DNA from: Uliginosibacterium paludis
GTDB lineage: Bacteria; Pseudomonadota; Gammaproteobacteria; Burkholderiales; Rhodocyclaceae
Assembly (NCBI RefSeq): GCF_039631355.1
Contig: NZ_JBDIVF010000001.1
Span: 744,001-808,000 of the forward strand
Direction: 5' to 3'
Length of the DNA: 64,000 bases
Notes under the pieces: model-generated
Told to the model about the DNA's origin: nothing
Seen by the model: only the letters and a program-made list of their open reading frames with translations
Database searches by the model: none
Position numbers and translations under genes: made by a program
In this document: piece after piece, positions 50,599 to 60,581 of the stretch
Layout of the letters: every line of letters begins with the position of its first letter
Numbering within the stretch: the first letter of the stretch is position 1

Positions 50599-53451
50599 AT
50601 GGAACTCGCCAAGAGCTTTGAACCGGCCGATATCGAATCGCGCTGGTACCCGCAATGGGAGCAGTCCGGCTATTTCGCCGCCGGCACCGACACCAGCAAG
50701 CCCGCCGACCAGTCTTTCTGCATCCTGCTGCCGCCGCCAAACGTGACCGGCACGCTGCACATGGGCCATGGCTTCAACCAGACCATCATGGATGCGCTGA
50801 CCCGCTACCACCGCATGAGCGGCGCCAACACGCTGTGGCAGCCGGGCACCGACCACGCCGGCATCGCCACGCAGATCGTGGTGGAGCGCCAGCTCGATGC
50901 GCAGGGCGTGTCGCGCCACGATCTGGGCCGCGAGAAATTCCTCGAGAAGGTGTGGGAGTGGAAGGAATTCTCGGGCAACACCATCACGCGCCAGATGCGG
51001 CGGCTGGGCACCTCGCCGGACTGGTCGCGCGAGCGCTTCACGATGGATTCTGGCCTCTCCAAGATCGTGACCGAAACCTTCGTGCGCCTCTACAACGAAG
51101 GCCTGATCTACCGCGGCAAGCGTCTGGTGAACTGGGACCCGGTGCTGGGCACGGCGGTGTCTGACCTCGAAGTGGTGTCCGAGGAAGAAGACGGCCACCT
51201 GTGGCACCTGAACTACCCGCTCGCCGATGGCTCGGGCTTTCTTACCGTAGCAACGACCCGCCCGGAAACCATGCTCGGCGACACCGCCGTGATGGTTCAT
51301 CCGGAAGACGAGCGCTACAAGCACCTGATCGGCCAGATGATCCGCTTGCCATTGTCATCGATGAGCGGCGACGTGCTGGACGCCAAGCAGTGGCGCGAGA
51401 TCCCGATCATTGCCGACGAGTACGTCGACAAGGAATTCGGCACCGGCTGCGTGAAGGTGACCCCGGCGCATGACTTCAACGACTACGCCGTCGGCCAGCG
51501 CCATCACCTGCCGATGATTTCGGTGCTGTCGCTGGACGCCAAGATCAACGACAACGCGCCCGCCAAGTACCACGGCCTGGATCGCTTCGAAGCCCGCAAG
51601 CAGATCGTTGCCGACTTCGAAACCCTGGGCCTCTTGGGCGAGATCAAGCCGCACAAGCTGCAGGTGCCGCGCGGCGACCGCACCAATGTGGTCATCGAGC
51701 CGATGCTCACCGACCAGTGGTTCGTCGCCGTCAACAAGCCCGGCCCGGATGGCAAGAGCATCGGCCAGAAGGCGCTGGAAGTGGTCGAATCCGGCGAAGT
51801 GAAGTTCGTGCCCGAGAACTGGGTGAACACCTATTACTCGTGGATGCGCAACCTGCAGGACTGGTGCATCTCGCGCCAGCTGTGGTGGGGCCACCAGATT
51901 CCCGCCTGGCATGGCACGGATGGCCGCGTGTGGGTTGCCCACGACGAAACCGAAGCGAAAGCGCTGGCCGCCAAGGATGGCTACAGCGGCGAGCTCACGC
52001 GCGACAACGACGTGCTCGACACCTGGTACTCCTCCGCGCTGTGGCCGTTCTCAACGCTGGACTGGACGCCGAAATGGCCGGAAAAGTCCAACCCCGCGAT
52101 GGACCTCTACCTGCCCTCCTCGGTGCTGGTCACCGGCTTTGACATCATCTTCTTCTGGGTCGCCCGGATGATCATGATGACCAAGCACATCACCGGCAAG
52201 ATCCCGTTCAAGCACGTCTATGTGCACGGCCTGATCCGCGACGCGGAAGGCCAGAAGATGAGCAAATCGAAAGGCAACGTGCTCGACCCGATCGACCTCA
52301 TCGACGGCATCGGTCTGGAAGAACTGGTTGCCAAGCGCACCACCGGCCTCATGAACCCGAAGCAGGCCGCGCAGATCGAGAAGAAGACCCGCAAGGAATA
52401 TCCGGAAGGCATTCCCGCCTTCGGCACCGACGCGCTGCGCTTCACCTTCGCCTCGCTCGCCTCACTGGGCCGCGACATCAAGTTCGACATGCAGCGTTGC
52501 GAGGGCTATCGCAACTTCTGCAACAAGCTGTGGAACGCCACCCGCTTCGTGCTGATGAACTGCGAAGGCAAGGACTGCGGGCTGGACAACCACAAGGTCG
52601 ACGCCTGCGACGGCCAGTACCTGCGCTTCTCCTTCGCCGACCGCTGGATGACCAGCCGCCTGCAGCGCGCCGAAGCCGATATGGCGCAGAACTTCGCCGA
52701 CTACCGCCTCGACATGGCCGCCCGCACGATCTACGAGCTGGTGTGGGACGAGTACTGCGACTGGTATCTGGAACTCGCCAAGGTGCAGTTGCAGACCGGC
52801 GACGAAGCCACCCAGCGCGGCACCCGCCGCACCCTGGTGCGCGTCCTGGAAACCATCCTGCGCCTGGCTCACCCGCTGATCCCCTTCATCACCGAAGAGC
52901 TGTGGCAGACCGTCAGCGTGGTCGCCGGGCGCAAGGCCAGCGACTTCATCGGCGCGGCAAGCTACCCGACCTGCGCACCGGAGCGCATCGACGAAGCCAG
53001 TGAAGCCAGGGTCGCCGAGCTGAAGGCCCTGATCAACGCCTGCCGCAGCCTGCGCGCCGAGATGAATCTCTCCGGCCAGCGCGTGCCGCTGCTGGTGGCT
53101 GGCGACGAGGCCACGGTGCGCGCCTACGCGCCCTACCTCGCTGCAATCGCCAAGCTCTCCGAAGTGACTGCCGTCGGTGCCGAGCTGCCGCAATCGCCAG
53201 CCCCGGTGCAGGTGGTGGGTGAATTCCGCCTGATGCTCAAGATCGAGATCGACGTGGACGCCGAGCGCGCCCGCATCGGCAAGGAGGTCGCCAAGATCGA
53301 GATCGAAGTCGGCAAGCTCGAAGTGAAGCTCGGCAACGAAGGCTTCGTCGCCCGCGCGCCGGCTGCCGTGGTCGAGCAGGAGAAGAAGCGCCTCGCCGAC
53401 ATGAGCGCCACGCTGGTGAAGCTCAAGGAGCAGCTTGCCCGCTTGGGCTGA
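50599..53451 (+). CDS. valS: Valyl-tRNA synthetase
   Basis: Class I synthetase of 950 residues charging tRNA-Val. The HIGH-type motif is in PPPNVTGTLHMGHGFNQ and the KMSKS motif in GQKMSKSKGNVLDP. The editing (CP1) domain lies between, with TTRPETMLGDTAV. The anticodon-binding domain follows, and the last 70 residues form the ValS coiled-coil arm (IEIDVDAERARIGKEVAKIEIEVGKLE). The length and all domains are normal. Confidence 0.97.
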   Translation: MELAKSFEPADIESRWYPQWEQSGYFAAGTDTSKPADQSFCILLPPPNVTGTLHMGHGFNQTIMDALTRYHRMSGANTLWQPGTDHAGIATQIVVERQLDAQGVSRHDLGREKFLEKVWEWKEFSGNTITRQMRRLGTSPDWSRERFTMDSGLSKIVTETFVRLYNEGLIYRGKRLVNWDPVLGTAVSDLEVVSEEEDGHLWHLNYPLADGSGFLTVATTRPETMLGDTAVMVHPEDERYKHLIGQMIRLPLSSMSGDVLDAKQWREIPIIADEYVDKEFGTGCVKVTPAHDFNDYAVGQRHHLPMISVLSLDAKINDNAPAKYHGLDRFEARKQIVADFETLGLLGEIKPHKLQVPRGDRTNVVIEPMLTDQWFVAVNKPGPDGKSIGQKALEVVESGEVKFVPENWVNTYYSWMRNLQDWCISRQLWWGHQIPAWHGTDGRVWVAHDETEAKALAAKDGYSGELTRDNDVLDTWYSSALWPFSTLDWTPKWPEKSNPAMDLYLPSSVLVTGFDIIFFWVARMIMMTKHITGKIPFKHVYVHGLIRDAEGQKMSKSKGNVLDPIDLIDGIGLEELVAKRTTGLMNPKQAAQIEKKTRKEYPEGIPAFGTDALRFTFASLASLGRDIKFDMQRCEGYRNFCNKLWNATRFVLMNCEGKDCGLDNHKVDACDGQYLRFSFADRWMTSRLQRAEADMAQNFADYRLDMAARTIYELVWDEYCDWYLELAKVQLQTGDEATQRGTRRTLVRVLETILRLAHPLIPFITEELWQTVSVVAGRKASDFIGAASYPTCAPERIDEASEARVAELKALINACRSLRAEMNLSGQRVPLLVAGDEATVRAYAPYLAAIAKLSEVTAVGAELPQSPAPVQVVGEFRLMLKIEIDVDAERARIGKEVAKIEIEVGKLEVKLGNEGFVARAPAAVVEQEKKRLADMSATLVKLKEQLARLG

Positions 53452-53472
53452 GCGTCTGCGAGATGCGACATG

Positions 53473-53503
53473 CAGGGCCACCTTCGGGTGGCCCTGTTTT
53501 TTT
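53473..53503 (+). terminator. Intrinsic terminator of valS
   Basis: CAGGGCCACC pairs perfectly with GGTGGCCCTG around a TTCG loop, followed by seven T. Confidence 0.95.
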
Positions 53504-53510
53504 GGCCGGA

Positions 53511-55295
53511 TCAGCCGCGTTGAGACTGGGGAGCGTCGCGCACGCCAGCCTCGAGCACCGCGCAGGGCAGCGGCATGCCAAACAGATAGCCCTGAAAACC
53601 GTCCACGCCGGCCTCCAGCAGATACTCCATCTGGTCCGGTGTTTCGACACACTCCGCCAGCACCTGGAGTCCCATGGCTCGACAGATGCCGATCAACCCG
53701 GCAACGATCGCCTGACTGACGGTATTGGTGTTGATGTCGCGGATGAAGACGCCGTCGATCTTGACCTGATCGAAGCTGAGGCTTTTGAGGCTCTCAAGCG
53801 AGGAAAAGCCCGTCCCGCAATCGTCCAGCGCAATACGCACGCCCTGCTCGCGCAGATGGGTAATGGCCGTGTTGGCGGTGACGAAGGAACGCGTCTCCAG
53901 CTGCTCGGTAATTTCCAGACAGAGTTTTTCCGGCGGCACGCCGAACTTGGCGAGCAAGGCCAGGATGGCCGGCGCAATGGAGGGCGAGTCAAAGGCCCGC
54001 GCGGTGATGTTCACCGACAGCGAAAGCCCCCGCAGCTCAGGGTCATGCTGCCATTTTCCGAGCGTGGCGCAGGCATTCTCGAGCACGAGATTGTCAATGT
54101 CATGAACCAGGCCGCTGGCCACGGCGTCCGGCAGAAACTCCATGGCGCCGATCAGACCGCGCACCGGATGATGCCAGCGCAACAGGGCTTCGGCCCCGAT
54201 CGGGCGCAGGTTGCGGTCCACCTGGAGCTGGAAGCGCAGCTCCAGCTGACGTGTCTTGAGGGCTGCGCGAAGCGCCTTTTCCAGGCTGTCGCGGTTGTAG
54301 AGGTCGAGCTCCATGCCCGAGTCGAAAAACCGGTACAGGCTGCGCCCCTGGCGCTTGGCACGATAGAGTGCAATATCCGCACGCTTGGTCAGGCTCTCGA
54401 CCGTGGTGCCATGGGTCGGGAAACAGGCCACGCCGATGCTGCCGCAGGCATTCAGCAAGAGATCACCGATGACATACGGCTGGCCGAGAATGTTCAGGAT
54501 GCGCTCGCAAGCGGCCTCCAGAATCGTCCTGACGCCTCCCTCGCCACGACCGTGGATCAGCACCACGAACTCGTCGCCGCCAAAGCGCGCAATCATGTCA
54601 TCGGCACTGATGCAGCTCTGCAGCCGTTGCGCGACCTGGCAGAGCAGGATGTCGCCGATATCGTGGCCGTAGATATCGTTGGTTTTCTTGAAGTCATCCA
54701 GATCGACGAACAGGACGCCCGCCTCGCACTCGGCGCTGCGCGTCAGGCGATGCAGGCATTCATTCATCGCCCGCCGATTGAAAAGTCCGGTCAGCGGATC
54801 GGTGCCCGAGAGCATTTCCAGATGGGCATTCATCTGGTCGAGCTGCTGGTTCTGGGCCGACAGCAGGCGATTGATGCGCGCGAGTTCTTCCTCGCGATGC
54901 TTGCGCTCGTTGATGTTGAAGGTCACGCCGATGAACCGGTTCAGACCGGTCTCCACCGAACCGCTCATGACCTTGCCATAGTTCGCATACCAGACCCACT
55001 CGCCACTTCTGGCGCGCAGGCGGAACTCGGCACGATAGTTGTCGGAGCGACCGTCACGATAGGCAACGAGCGCATTCTCGATGGCCGGGCGGTCATCCGG
55101 ATGGATGATTTCGAGCCAGAACGCCAGTGTGTCCCCTACCTCCTCCCGCGAATAACCGAGTTCGCGAAAGGTGCGCGTTGCGGGAAGCGTTGCCTTGCCT
55201 GCGACGAGGTCGTTCTCCCACAGATCCAGGCCCGCCGCTTCGATGGCCAGAAGCAGTCTTTCGTGGTCGTCACTGGCAGGCCCGCCGTTCAGCAA
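53511..55295 (-). CDS. PAS-GGDEF-EAL c-di-GMP turnover protein
   Basis: A 594-residue cytosolic protein without membrane helices. A PAS domain spans about 10-130 (YSREEV...FWLEIIHPDDRPAIENA, WVWYANYGKVM). A coiled linker leads to a GGDEF domain with intact GGDEF (239-243) but no R-x-x-D inhibitory site. The EAL domain has EALLRW (369-374), CLEITEQ, LDDCGTGF (491-496, where most have DDFGTG), VKIDGVFI and AECVET. Both activities look possible. Translation probably starts at TTG 55295 (GGAG 7 bases upstream), overlapping the DUF917 stop. Confidence 0.88.
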   Translation of the reverse strand: MLNGGPASDDHERLLLAIEAAGLDLWENDLVAGKATLPATRTFRELGYSREEVGDTLAFWLEIIHPDDRPAIENALVAYRDGRSDNYRAEFRLRARSGEWVWYANYGKVMSGSVETGLNRFIGVTFNINERKHREEELARINRLLSAQNQQLDQMNAHLEMLSGTDPLTGLFNRRAMNECLHRLTRSAECEAGVLFVDLDDFKKTNDIYGHDIGDILLCQVAQRLQSCISADDMIARFGGDEFVVLIHGRGEGGVRTILEAACERILNILGQPYVIGDLLLNACGSIGVACFPTHGTTVESLTKRADIALYRAKRQGRSLYRFFDSGMELDLYNRDSLEKALRAALKTRQLELRFQLQVDRNLRPIGAEALLRWHHPVRGLIGAMEFLPDAVASGLVHDIDNLVLENACATLGKWQHDPELRGLSLSVNITARAFDSPSIAPAILALLAKFGVPPEKLCLEITEQLETRSFVTANTAITHLREQGVRIALDDCGTGFSSLESLKSLSFDQVKIDGVFIRDINTNTVSQAIVAGLIGICRAMGLQVLAECVETPDQMEYLLEAGVDGFQGYLFGMPLPCAVLEAGVRDAPQSQRG

Positions 55296-56455
55296 GGCAG
55301 CGCTCCACCATAGCCGAGCGAACGCAGCAGGCTGGCAAAGGACTGCATGACGCCCGGACTTGCGCTGAGCTGCGGCAGCGTTGCCACCCGGATCACGCTC
55401 ACCCGCTTGCCGGTACTGCGCCCGGCCGAAAAGTCGTAGTACACCGACAGATCATCCGTGGCATTGGAAAACCCCGCGCCTTCGTCCGCTGAGTAGTAGC
55501 AGATCGAGTCCGGCGCAACAACAAGCGGAGCCGGCGACGTGGTGGACCATGCAATCAGGTTTTCGTTGAGGTTGCAGATGCGGACGCAGGCCCCTGCCGG
55601 GGAGGGCTCGGGCGTCGCGCTCAACTCGATGACACCCGCATCGAGCGAGGCAGCGCTGGTTGCCTGAGTCACGCCCGTGACATACAGGTTGCTGGCCACG
55701 AGCCCGGTTTCCCGTCCGGTCACGGCGCGGATCCATTCCGCAAGCTCGAGGTCCGAAGGGCGCTCGCGGAGGAAACTGCCAAGCAGGCGGATCTGCTCGA
55801 GCGTGCCGGGGATGTACTGCCCACTGAGCGCGAATCCGTTCATGGGGCCGGAGGGCCACATCGAGATACCGGCAAAGGCACCGAAGGACTTCACCAGTGC
55901 GCCACCGATTGTTTCAATCTTCGCCGCATCGGCAGCATGCAGCACGCCGGACTGCACCTGCGCCGGATCACTCGCATTGTCGGCCACCACACACGGGCTC
56001 GCCGGCAGCCCGGCGGCGCCGGCATAGGTCGTTTGCGGCAACTCGGGTACGGCACGGCCAGCGCCATCGCCGTCCACCACCCACGTGATGCCATTGAGCT
56101 GCAAAGCCGCGGCCAGCAACGGCACCAGCGAGTTGATCGGGCCGATCTCGATCGGAATCGCGCAGACCGGACTGAAGCCGCAAACGCGGGCCTGCACACT
56201 CAGCGTATTGCCGATCGAGTGCGCAAGCTCATCGAGACTCATGGCACCTGCTGCGTCGGGCGACCCCATCATGGCAATGACGCTGCAGGCGCTCTGGCCA
56301 TCATAGGGCAGCACCGGAACGCTGCCCGTCCAGCCGGAAAACTGGTTCAGGATGTACAACGCATCCTGATAGGAGCCGCCACCGCCGCTGCCGAGAACGG
56401 CCGCTCCAGCTGCCGCATCGCGAAAATCCTCGAGCCCCCAGTATTGCCCTGACAT
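55289..56455 (-). CDS. DUF917 family protein (S-methyl-thiohydantoin desulfurase-like)
   Basis: A 388-residue protein beginning YWGLEDFRDAAAGAAVLGSGGGGSYQDAL, the DUF917 signature. VIAMMGSPDAAGAM, CAIPIEIGPINSLVPLLAA, VVDGDGAGRAVPELPQ and the C-terminal APDSICYYSADEGAG support it. A family member acts as S-methylthiohydantoin desulfurase; other members pair with hydantoinases. The substrate here is unknown. The ATG at 56455 has AGAGAGG upstream. It lies 198 bp after xylH on the same strand and overlaps the c-di-GMP gene by 7 bp. Confidence 0.82.
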   Translation of the reverse strand: MSGQYWGLEDFRDAAAGAAVLGSGGGGSYQDALYILNQFSGWTGSVPVLPYDGQSACSVIAMMGSPDAAGAMSLDELAHSIGNTLSVQARVCGFSPVCAIPIEIGPINSLVPLLAAALQLNGITWVVDGDGAGRAVPELPQTTYAGAAGLPASPCVVADNASDPAQVQSGVLHAADAAKIETIGGALVKSFGAFAGISMWPSGPMNGFALSGQYIPGTLEQIRLLGSFLRERPSDLELAEWIRAVTGRETGLVASNLYVTGVTQATSAASLDAGVIELSATPEPSPAGACVRICNLNENLIAWSTTSPAPLVVAPDSICYYSADEGAGFSNATDDLSVYYDFSAGRSTGKRVSVIRVATLPQLSASPGVMQSFASLLRSLGYGGALPC

Positions 56456-56524
56456 ATCGCCTCTCTCCCCTTGGGACGCGGCGTGCATGCCGCTGGAATT
56501 GATTTCACAGAGAGTATCCAGCCA

Positions 56525-56554
56525 ACGCATTCCTGCATGCGTGAAAATTTCACG
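56525..56554. promoter_or_regulatory. Two adjacent palindromes upstream of the DUF917 gene
   Basis: ACGCAT-n6-ATGCGT (56525-56542) and CGTGAAA-A-TTTCACG (56540-56554) lie about 70-100 bp before the DUF917 start. They are candidate operators for a separate promoter of DUF917 and the c-di-GMP gene. The matching -35/-10 boxes are not clear. Confidence 0.45.
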
Positions 56555-56652
56555 AAGCACACATCAAAGTTCCGGCAATGCCCACGCTGCGGAGCACCTC
56601 CGCTCCGGGAGCGGCCACGGAGGGGCACGCACCGGTCGAAGCCGGTCGGGAC

Positions 56653-57798
56653 TCAGCGCTCCCCAGCGCTCGAAATCACGTCAAGCCACACGGCCAGGAG
56701 CAGGATCGAGCCCTTGACGATCATCTGCCAGTAGCTCTCCACGCTCATCATCGACATCCCGTTGTCCAGGCTCGCCATGATCAGCGCGCCGATGATGGCA
56801 CCCAGCACCGTGCCGGAACCGCCGCGCATGGAGGTGCCGCCGATGAAGCAGGATGCGATCGCGTCAAGCTCCCCCATGTTGCCGGCCGAAGGCGAGCCGG
56901 CGGCCAGCCGCGCGGTGTTGGTCAGGCCCGCCAGCGCGCACATGAGGCCCATCAGGCCGAAGAGTGACATCTTTACCAGACGCGTATTCACGCCGGAAAG
57001 ACGCGTCGCCTCGAGGTTGGAGCCGACCGCGTAGATCCGGCGGCCAAACACCGTGCTGCGCGCCATGAACGAGAAGGCGCCGAGCAGCACCAGCATCAGC
57101 AGCACGGGCAGCGGAATGCCTTCGTAGCTGTTGAGCAGCGTGACGAAGCCCGCAATGATGATGCCGATGGCGACGAGCTTGGCGCATTCCTGCCACCAGG
57201 GCGCAACCGCCAGGTTGTAGCGCTTGCGGTTGGCCCGGCTGCGCAGATTGAAGAAGATCATCAGGCCGAAGAGCAGCACCGAGAGCACATAACCGGCGGT
57301 CACAGGCAGATAGGCCTGGCCGAAATCGACGAAGCTTTCCGACTCGATCGCAATCGTAGAACCATCGGTTACAGCGAGCAGCACCCCGCGGAAGACCAGC
57401 ATGCCGGCCAGCCCCACGATGAAGGAAGGCACGCGCAGATAGGCGATCCAGTAACCGTTGAACAAGCCGAGCAGGAGCCCCAGCAGCAGCACGATGGGCA
57501 GGTTGAGCCAGAACGGCAGGTGGAAGCTCACATCCAGCACGGCCGCCACCCCGCCGAGCAGGCCCAGCATGGAGCCGACCGAGAGATCGATCTCGCCCGA
57601 GATGATCACGAAAACCATGCCGCAGGCGAGCATGGCGGTGATCGCCATCTGGCGAAGCAGGTTGGAGAGATTGCGCGCGGTCAGGAATGCACCGTCGCTC
57701 TGCCAGGCAAAGAAGGCCCAGATCAGCGCGATGGCGATCAGGAGGGCGAGGATCTTGTAGCGGGAAAATACCTGCTGGATATCACGTAGCGTGCTCAT
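56653..57798 (-). CDS. xylH: D-xylose ABC transporter permease
   Basis: Inner-membrane permease of 381 residues with about ten helices. It matches the ribose/xylose branch: ISGEIDLSVGSMLGLLGGVAAVLDV, LGLFNGYWIAYLRVPSFIVGLAGMLVFRG, GRRIYAVGSNLEATRLSGVNTRLVK and GTSMRGGSGTVLGAIIGALIMASLDNGMSMM, all close to XylH. It overlaps the xylG stop in ATGA and is the last gene of xylFGH. Confidence 0.92.
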   Translation of the reverse strand: MSTLRDIQQVFSRYKILALLIAIALIWAFFAWQSDGAFLTARNLSNLLRQMAITAMLACGMVFVIISGEIDLSVGSMLGLLGGVAAVLDVSFHLPFWLNLPIVLLLGLLLGLFNGYWIAYLRVPSFIVGLAGMLVFRGVLLAVTDGSTIAIESESFVDFGQAYLPVTAGYVLSVLLFGLMIFFNLRSRANRKRYNLAVAPWWQECAKLVAIGIIIAGFVTLLNSYEGIPLPVLLMLVLLGAFSFMARSTVFGRRIYAVGSNLEATRLSGVNTRLVKMSLFGLMGLMCALAGLTNTARLAAGSPSAGNMGELDAIASCFIGGTSMRGGSGTVLGAIIGALIMASLDNGMSMMSVESYWQMIVKGSILLLAVWLDVISSAGER

Positions 57799-59366
57799 GT
57801 CTGTGTCTCTTCCGTCTTGTTCCCGTTCTGCGCTGCCGGACTCGTCTGGCCGATCGCGGCGGCCAGCACGGTCTCCTGGCTCAGGCCGTCATTGATGAAG
57901 TCGCCGCGCAGGCGACCTTCGCCGATGACCAGCACGCGATCACTCACGCCGAGCAGCTCCGGCAGTTCGGAGCTGATCATGATGATGGACATGCCATCCT
58001 TCACCAGCTCCATCATCAGCTTGTAGATCTCGAACTTGGCGCCCACATCGACACCACGGGTGGGCTCGTCGAGGATCAGCACCTTCGGCCTGGGCTGCAG
58101 CATCTTGGCCAGCACGGCCTTCTGCTGATTGCCGCCGGAGAGCCCCTTGATCGGCAGCAGCGGCGTGGCGGTCTTGACCCGCATGCGCTCGATCATGCGT
58201 TCGATCACGCGCATCTCGCCCGCATCATCCAGCACGCCGTGACGGGCGTACTCGGGCAGCACGGAGAGCGTGATGTTGTGGCCCACGCCCATCAGCGGCA
58301 CGATGCCGTGCCGCTTGCGGTCTTCCGGCACCAGGCAGATGCCGGCCTCCACCGCCTCCTGCGGTGAAGAAACCTGCAGGGGCTTGCCCTCGAGCGTCAT
58401 GCTGAGTGACGAGCGACCGGGATAGCTGCCGAAGATGGCCATCGCCATCTCGGTGCGCCCGGCCCCCACCAGCCCCGCCACGCCAAGGATTTCGCCACGG
58501 CGCAACTGGAAGGACACGTCGTCTACCCGTTTCCTGGCGGGGTTGTCGACGTCGAAGCAGGTCACGTTGCGGGCTTCGAAAATGACCTCGCCAATGTCAT
58601 GCGGCTCACGCGGGAAGAGATTGCTGATCTCGCGCCCGACCATCATCGTGATGATCTGATCGACCGAGAGCTCGCCCATCGGCCGCGTGCCGATATGCTG
58701 CCCGTCGCGGATCACGGTGATCGTGTCACACACCGCCTCGATCTCGTCGAGCTTGTGGGAAATCATCACGCAGGCCACGCCCTTGCGCTTCAGGTCGCGG
58801 ATGATGTCGAGCAGGATCGCGGTTTCGGACCGGGTCAGCGAGGAAGTCGGCTCGTCCAGAATCAGCAGACGCGCCTTCTTGTTCAGCGCCTTCGCGATCT
58901 CGATGAGCTGCTGATGCCCGCCACCGTATTGCGAGACAGGCAGCGCCACATTCACATGCGGCATCTTCAGCTCGGCCATCAGCTCGGCAGCACGCCTGTG
59001 CATCGCCTCGTAATCGAGCAGACCGCCGAACCCGGTGATTTCGTTGCCCAGGAAGATGTTTTCGGTGACCGACAGATGCGGCACCAGCATCAGCTCCTGG
59101 TGGATGATGACGATGCCGGCGGCTTCGGTTTCCCGGATGCCGCGGGCGCGCAGCTCGGCGCCATCCCAGAAGATCTGGCCTTCCCAGCTGCCGTACGGAT
59201 AGACCGCCGACAGCACCTTCATCAGCGTGGACTTGCCGGCACCATTCTCGCCGCACAGGCCCACACACTCTCCGGCGCGCACGGCAAGGCTGATGCCATC
59301 GAGCGCCTTGACGCCCGAGAATGCCTTGACGATGCCACGCATTTCCAGCAGATATTCAGCCACCAT
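57795..59366 (-). CDS. xylG: D-xylose ABC transporter ATP-binding protein
   Basis: Duplicated ATPase of 523 residues. The first half has Walker A GENGAGKSTLMK, signature QYGGGHQQLIEIAKAL and Walker B LLILDEPTSSL. The second half has a substituted Walker A region (VAGLVGAGRTEMAMAIFG), signature LSGGNQQKAVLAKML and Walker B VLILDEPTRGVDVGAK. This asymmetry is normal in the RbsA/XylG branch. A hairpin separates it from xylF. Confidence 0.93.
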   Translation of the reverse strand: MVAEYLLEMRGIVKAFSGVKALDGISLAVRAGECVGLCGENGAGKSTLMKVLSAVYPYGSWEGQIFWDGAELRARGIRETEAAGIVIIHQELMLVPHLSVTENIFLGNEITGFGGLLDYEAMHRRAAELMAELKMPHVNVALPVSQYGGGHQQLIEIAKALNKKARLLILDEPTSSLTRSETAILLDIIRDLKRKGVACVMISHKLDEIEAVCDTITVIRDGQHIGTRPMGELSVDQIITMMVGREISNLFPREPHDIGEVIFEARNVTCFDVDNPARKRVDDVSFQLRRGEILGVAGLVGAGRTEMAMAIFGSYPGRSSLSMTLEGKPLQVSSPQEAVEAGICLVPEDRKRHGIVPLMGVGHNITLSVLPEYARHGVLDDAGEMRVIERMIERMRVKTATPLLPIKGLSGGNQQKAVLAKMLQPRPKVLILDEPTRGVDVGAKFEIYKLMMELVKDGMSIIMISSELPELLGVSDRVLVIGEGRLRGDFINDGLSQETVLAAAIGQTSPAAQNGNKTEETQT

Positions 59367-59397
59367 GCCTCCGTGAGCTGCATCCAGAAACGTGCAG

Positions 59398-59439
59398 CGG
59401 CAAGGCGCATGCCACCGGTGTGGCAGGCGTGCCTTGCCG
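59398..59439 (-). promoter_or_regulatory. Intercistronic hairpin between xylF and xylG
   Basis: CGGCAAGGC pairs with GCCTTGCCG and TGCCAC with GTGGCA around CGGT. No T tract follows on the minus strand. It probably protects the xylF message or partly terminates transcription, giving excess binding protein. Confidence 0.6.
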
Positions 59440-59453
59440 CATGCGGCTCACGC

Positions 59454-60470
59454 TTACTTCAGACCGAGCTGTTCCTTGGTGAAGAACTTGTCGGTCACCA
59501 GCAGATCAACGTTTTCCTTGGTGATCGTCGTCGGCGAGAGCAGCACGGAATCCACCTTCTTGCTGCCATTGTCGAGCTGGGCGTTGTAGTCAGGCTTCTC
59601 GCCCTTCACCAACTGCACTGCCAGCTTGGCAGCGCCTGCGGCGATCTGGCGGATCGGCTTGTAGACCGTCAGGGTCTGCGTGCCGGCAATCACGCGCTTG
59701 GCGGCAGCGAGCTCCGAGTCCTGCCCCGACACGGCAACCTTGCCGGCGAGTTTCTGGGCGGCCAGCGCCTGGATCGCACCACCGGCCGTGCCATCGTTCG
59801 AAGCGATGATCGCGTCGATCTTGTTGGCATTCTTGGTCAGCACGTTTTCGGTGATCTTGAGCGCTTCCTCGGGGTTCCAGTCCTTCACCCACTGGTCGCC
59901 CAGGATCTTGATGTCGCCCTTGTCGGCCAGCGGCTTGAGCACCTTCATCTGGCCGGCGCGCAGCAGCTTGGCGTTGTTGTCGGTGGGCGCGCCACCGAGG
60001 AGGTAGTAGTTGCCCTTGGGCACGACCTTCACGACGCCTTCGGCCTGCATCGCGCCGACGCGCTCGTTGTCGAAGGAAATGTAGGCGTCCACATCCGCAT
60101 TGAGGATCAGGCGGTCATAGGACACGACCTTGATGCCGGCTTTCTTGGCGTCGCGCACCGTGTTCGTCAGCACCTTGGAGTTGTAGGGAACAATGACGAT
60201 GACATCGACCTTCTTGGCGATCAGGTTCTCGATCTGCGAGATCTGACGCTGCTCGTTGGCGTCAGCCGACTGGACGTTCACCTCGGCGCCCAGCGCCTTG
60301 GCTGCTTCGACGAAATAATCGCGGTCGCGCGTCCAGCGCTCGACGCGCAGGTCGTCAATCGAGAAGCCGATGACAGGCTTGTCCTTCGAAGCAAATGCGG
60401 GAACGGAAGCGACGGCGGTACAGGCGGCGAGAACAGCCAGCAGCGTACGGCGAGTGGAAAAAAGGCTCAT
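59454..60470 (-). CDS. xylF: D-xylose-binding periplasmic protein
   Basis: Periplasmic xylose receptor of 338 residues. A signal peptide of about 27 residues ends VPAFA-SK. The mature protein has GFSIDDLRVERWTRDRDYFVEAAKALGA, SADANEQRQISQIENLIAKKVDVIVIVPYN, SYDRLILNADVDAYISFDNERVG and VSGQDSELAAAKRVIAGTQTLTVYKPI, all XylF-like. It is the first gene of the operon, preceded by a promoter/operator region at 60582-60650. Confidence 0.94.
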   Translation of the reverse strand: MSLFSTRRTLLAVLAACTAVASVPAFASKDKPVIGFSIDDLRVERWTRDRDYFVEAAKALGAEVNVQSADANEQRQISQIENLIAKKVDVIVIVPYNSKVLTNTVRDAKKAGIKVVSYDRLILNADVDAYISFDNERVGAMQAEGVVKVVPKGNYYLLGGAPTDNNAKLLRAGQMKVLKPLADKGDIKILGDQWVKDWNPEEALKITENVLTKNANKIDAIIASNDGTAGGAIQALAAQKLAGKVAVSGQDSELAAAKRVIAGTQTLTVYKPIRQIAAGAAKLAVQLVKGEKPDYNAQLDNGSKKVDSVLLSPTTITKENVDLLVTDKFFTKEQLGLK

Positions 60471-60581
60471 TCATTGTCTCCTTCATCAGATGGGTCGCAG
60501 CAGGACTGCCGCGCCAGTTATCCGCTCCGCATGCGCGGAACCGGGCTCTTGCATCTCGAACTTGTTGTTATGACAGCGGTA

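Noticed and set aside
53463..55313. A 616-codon open frame on the plus strand
   Set aside because: It is antisense to the PAS-GGDEF-EAL gene and shows no domain.
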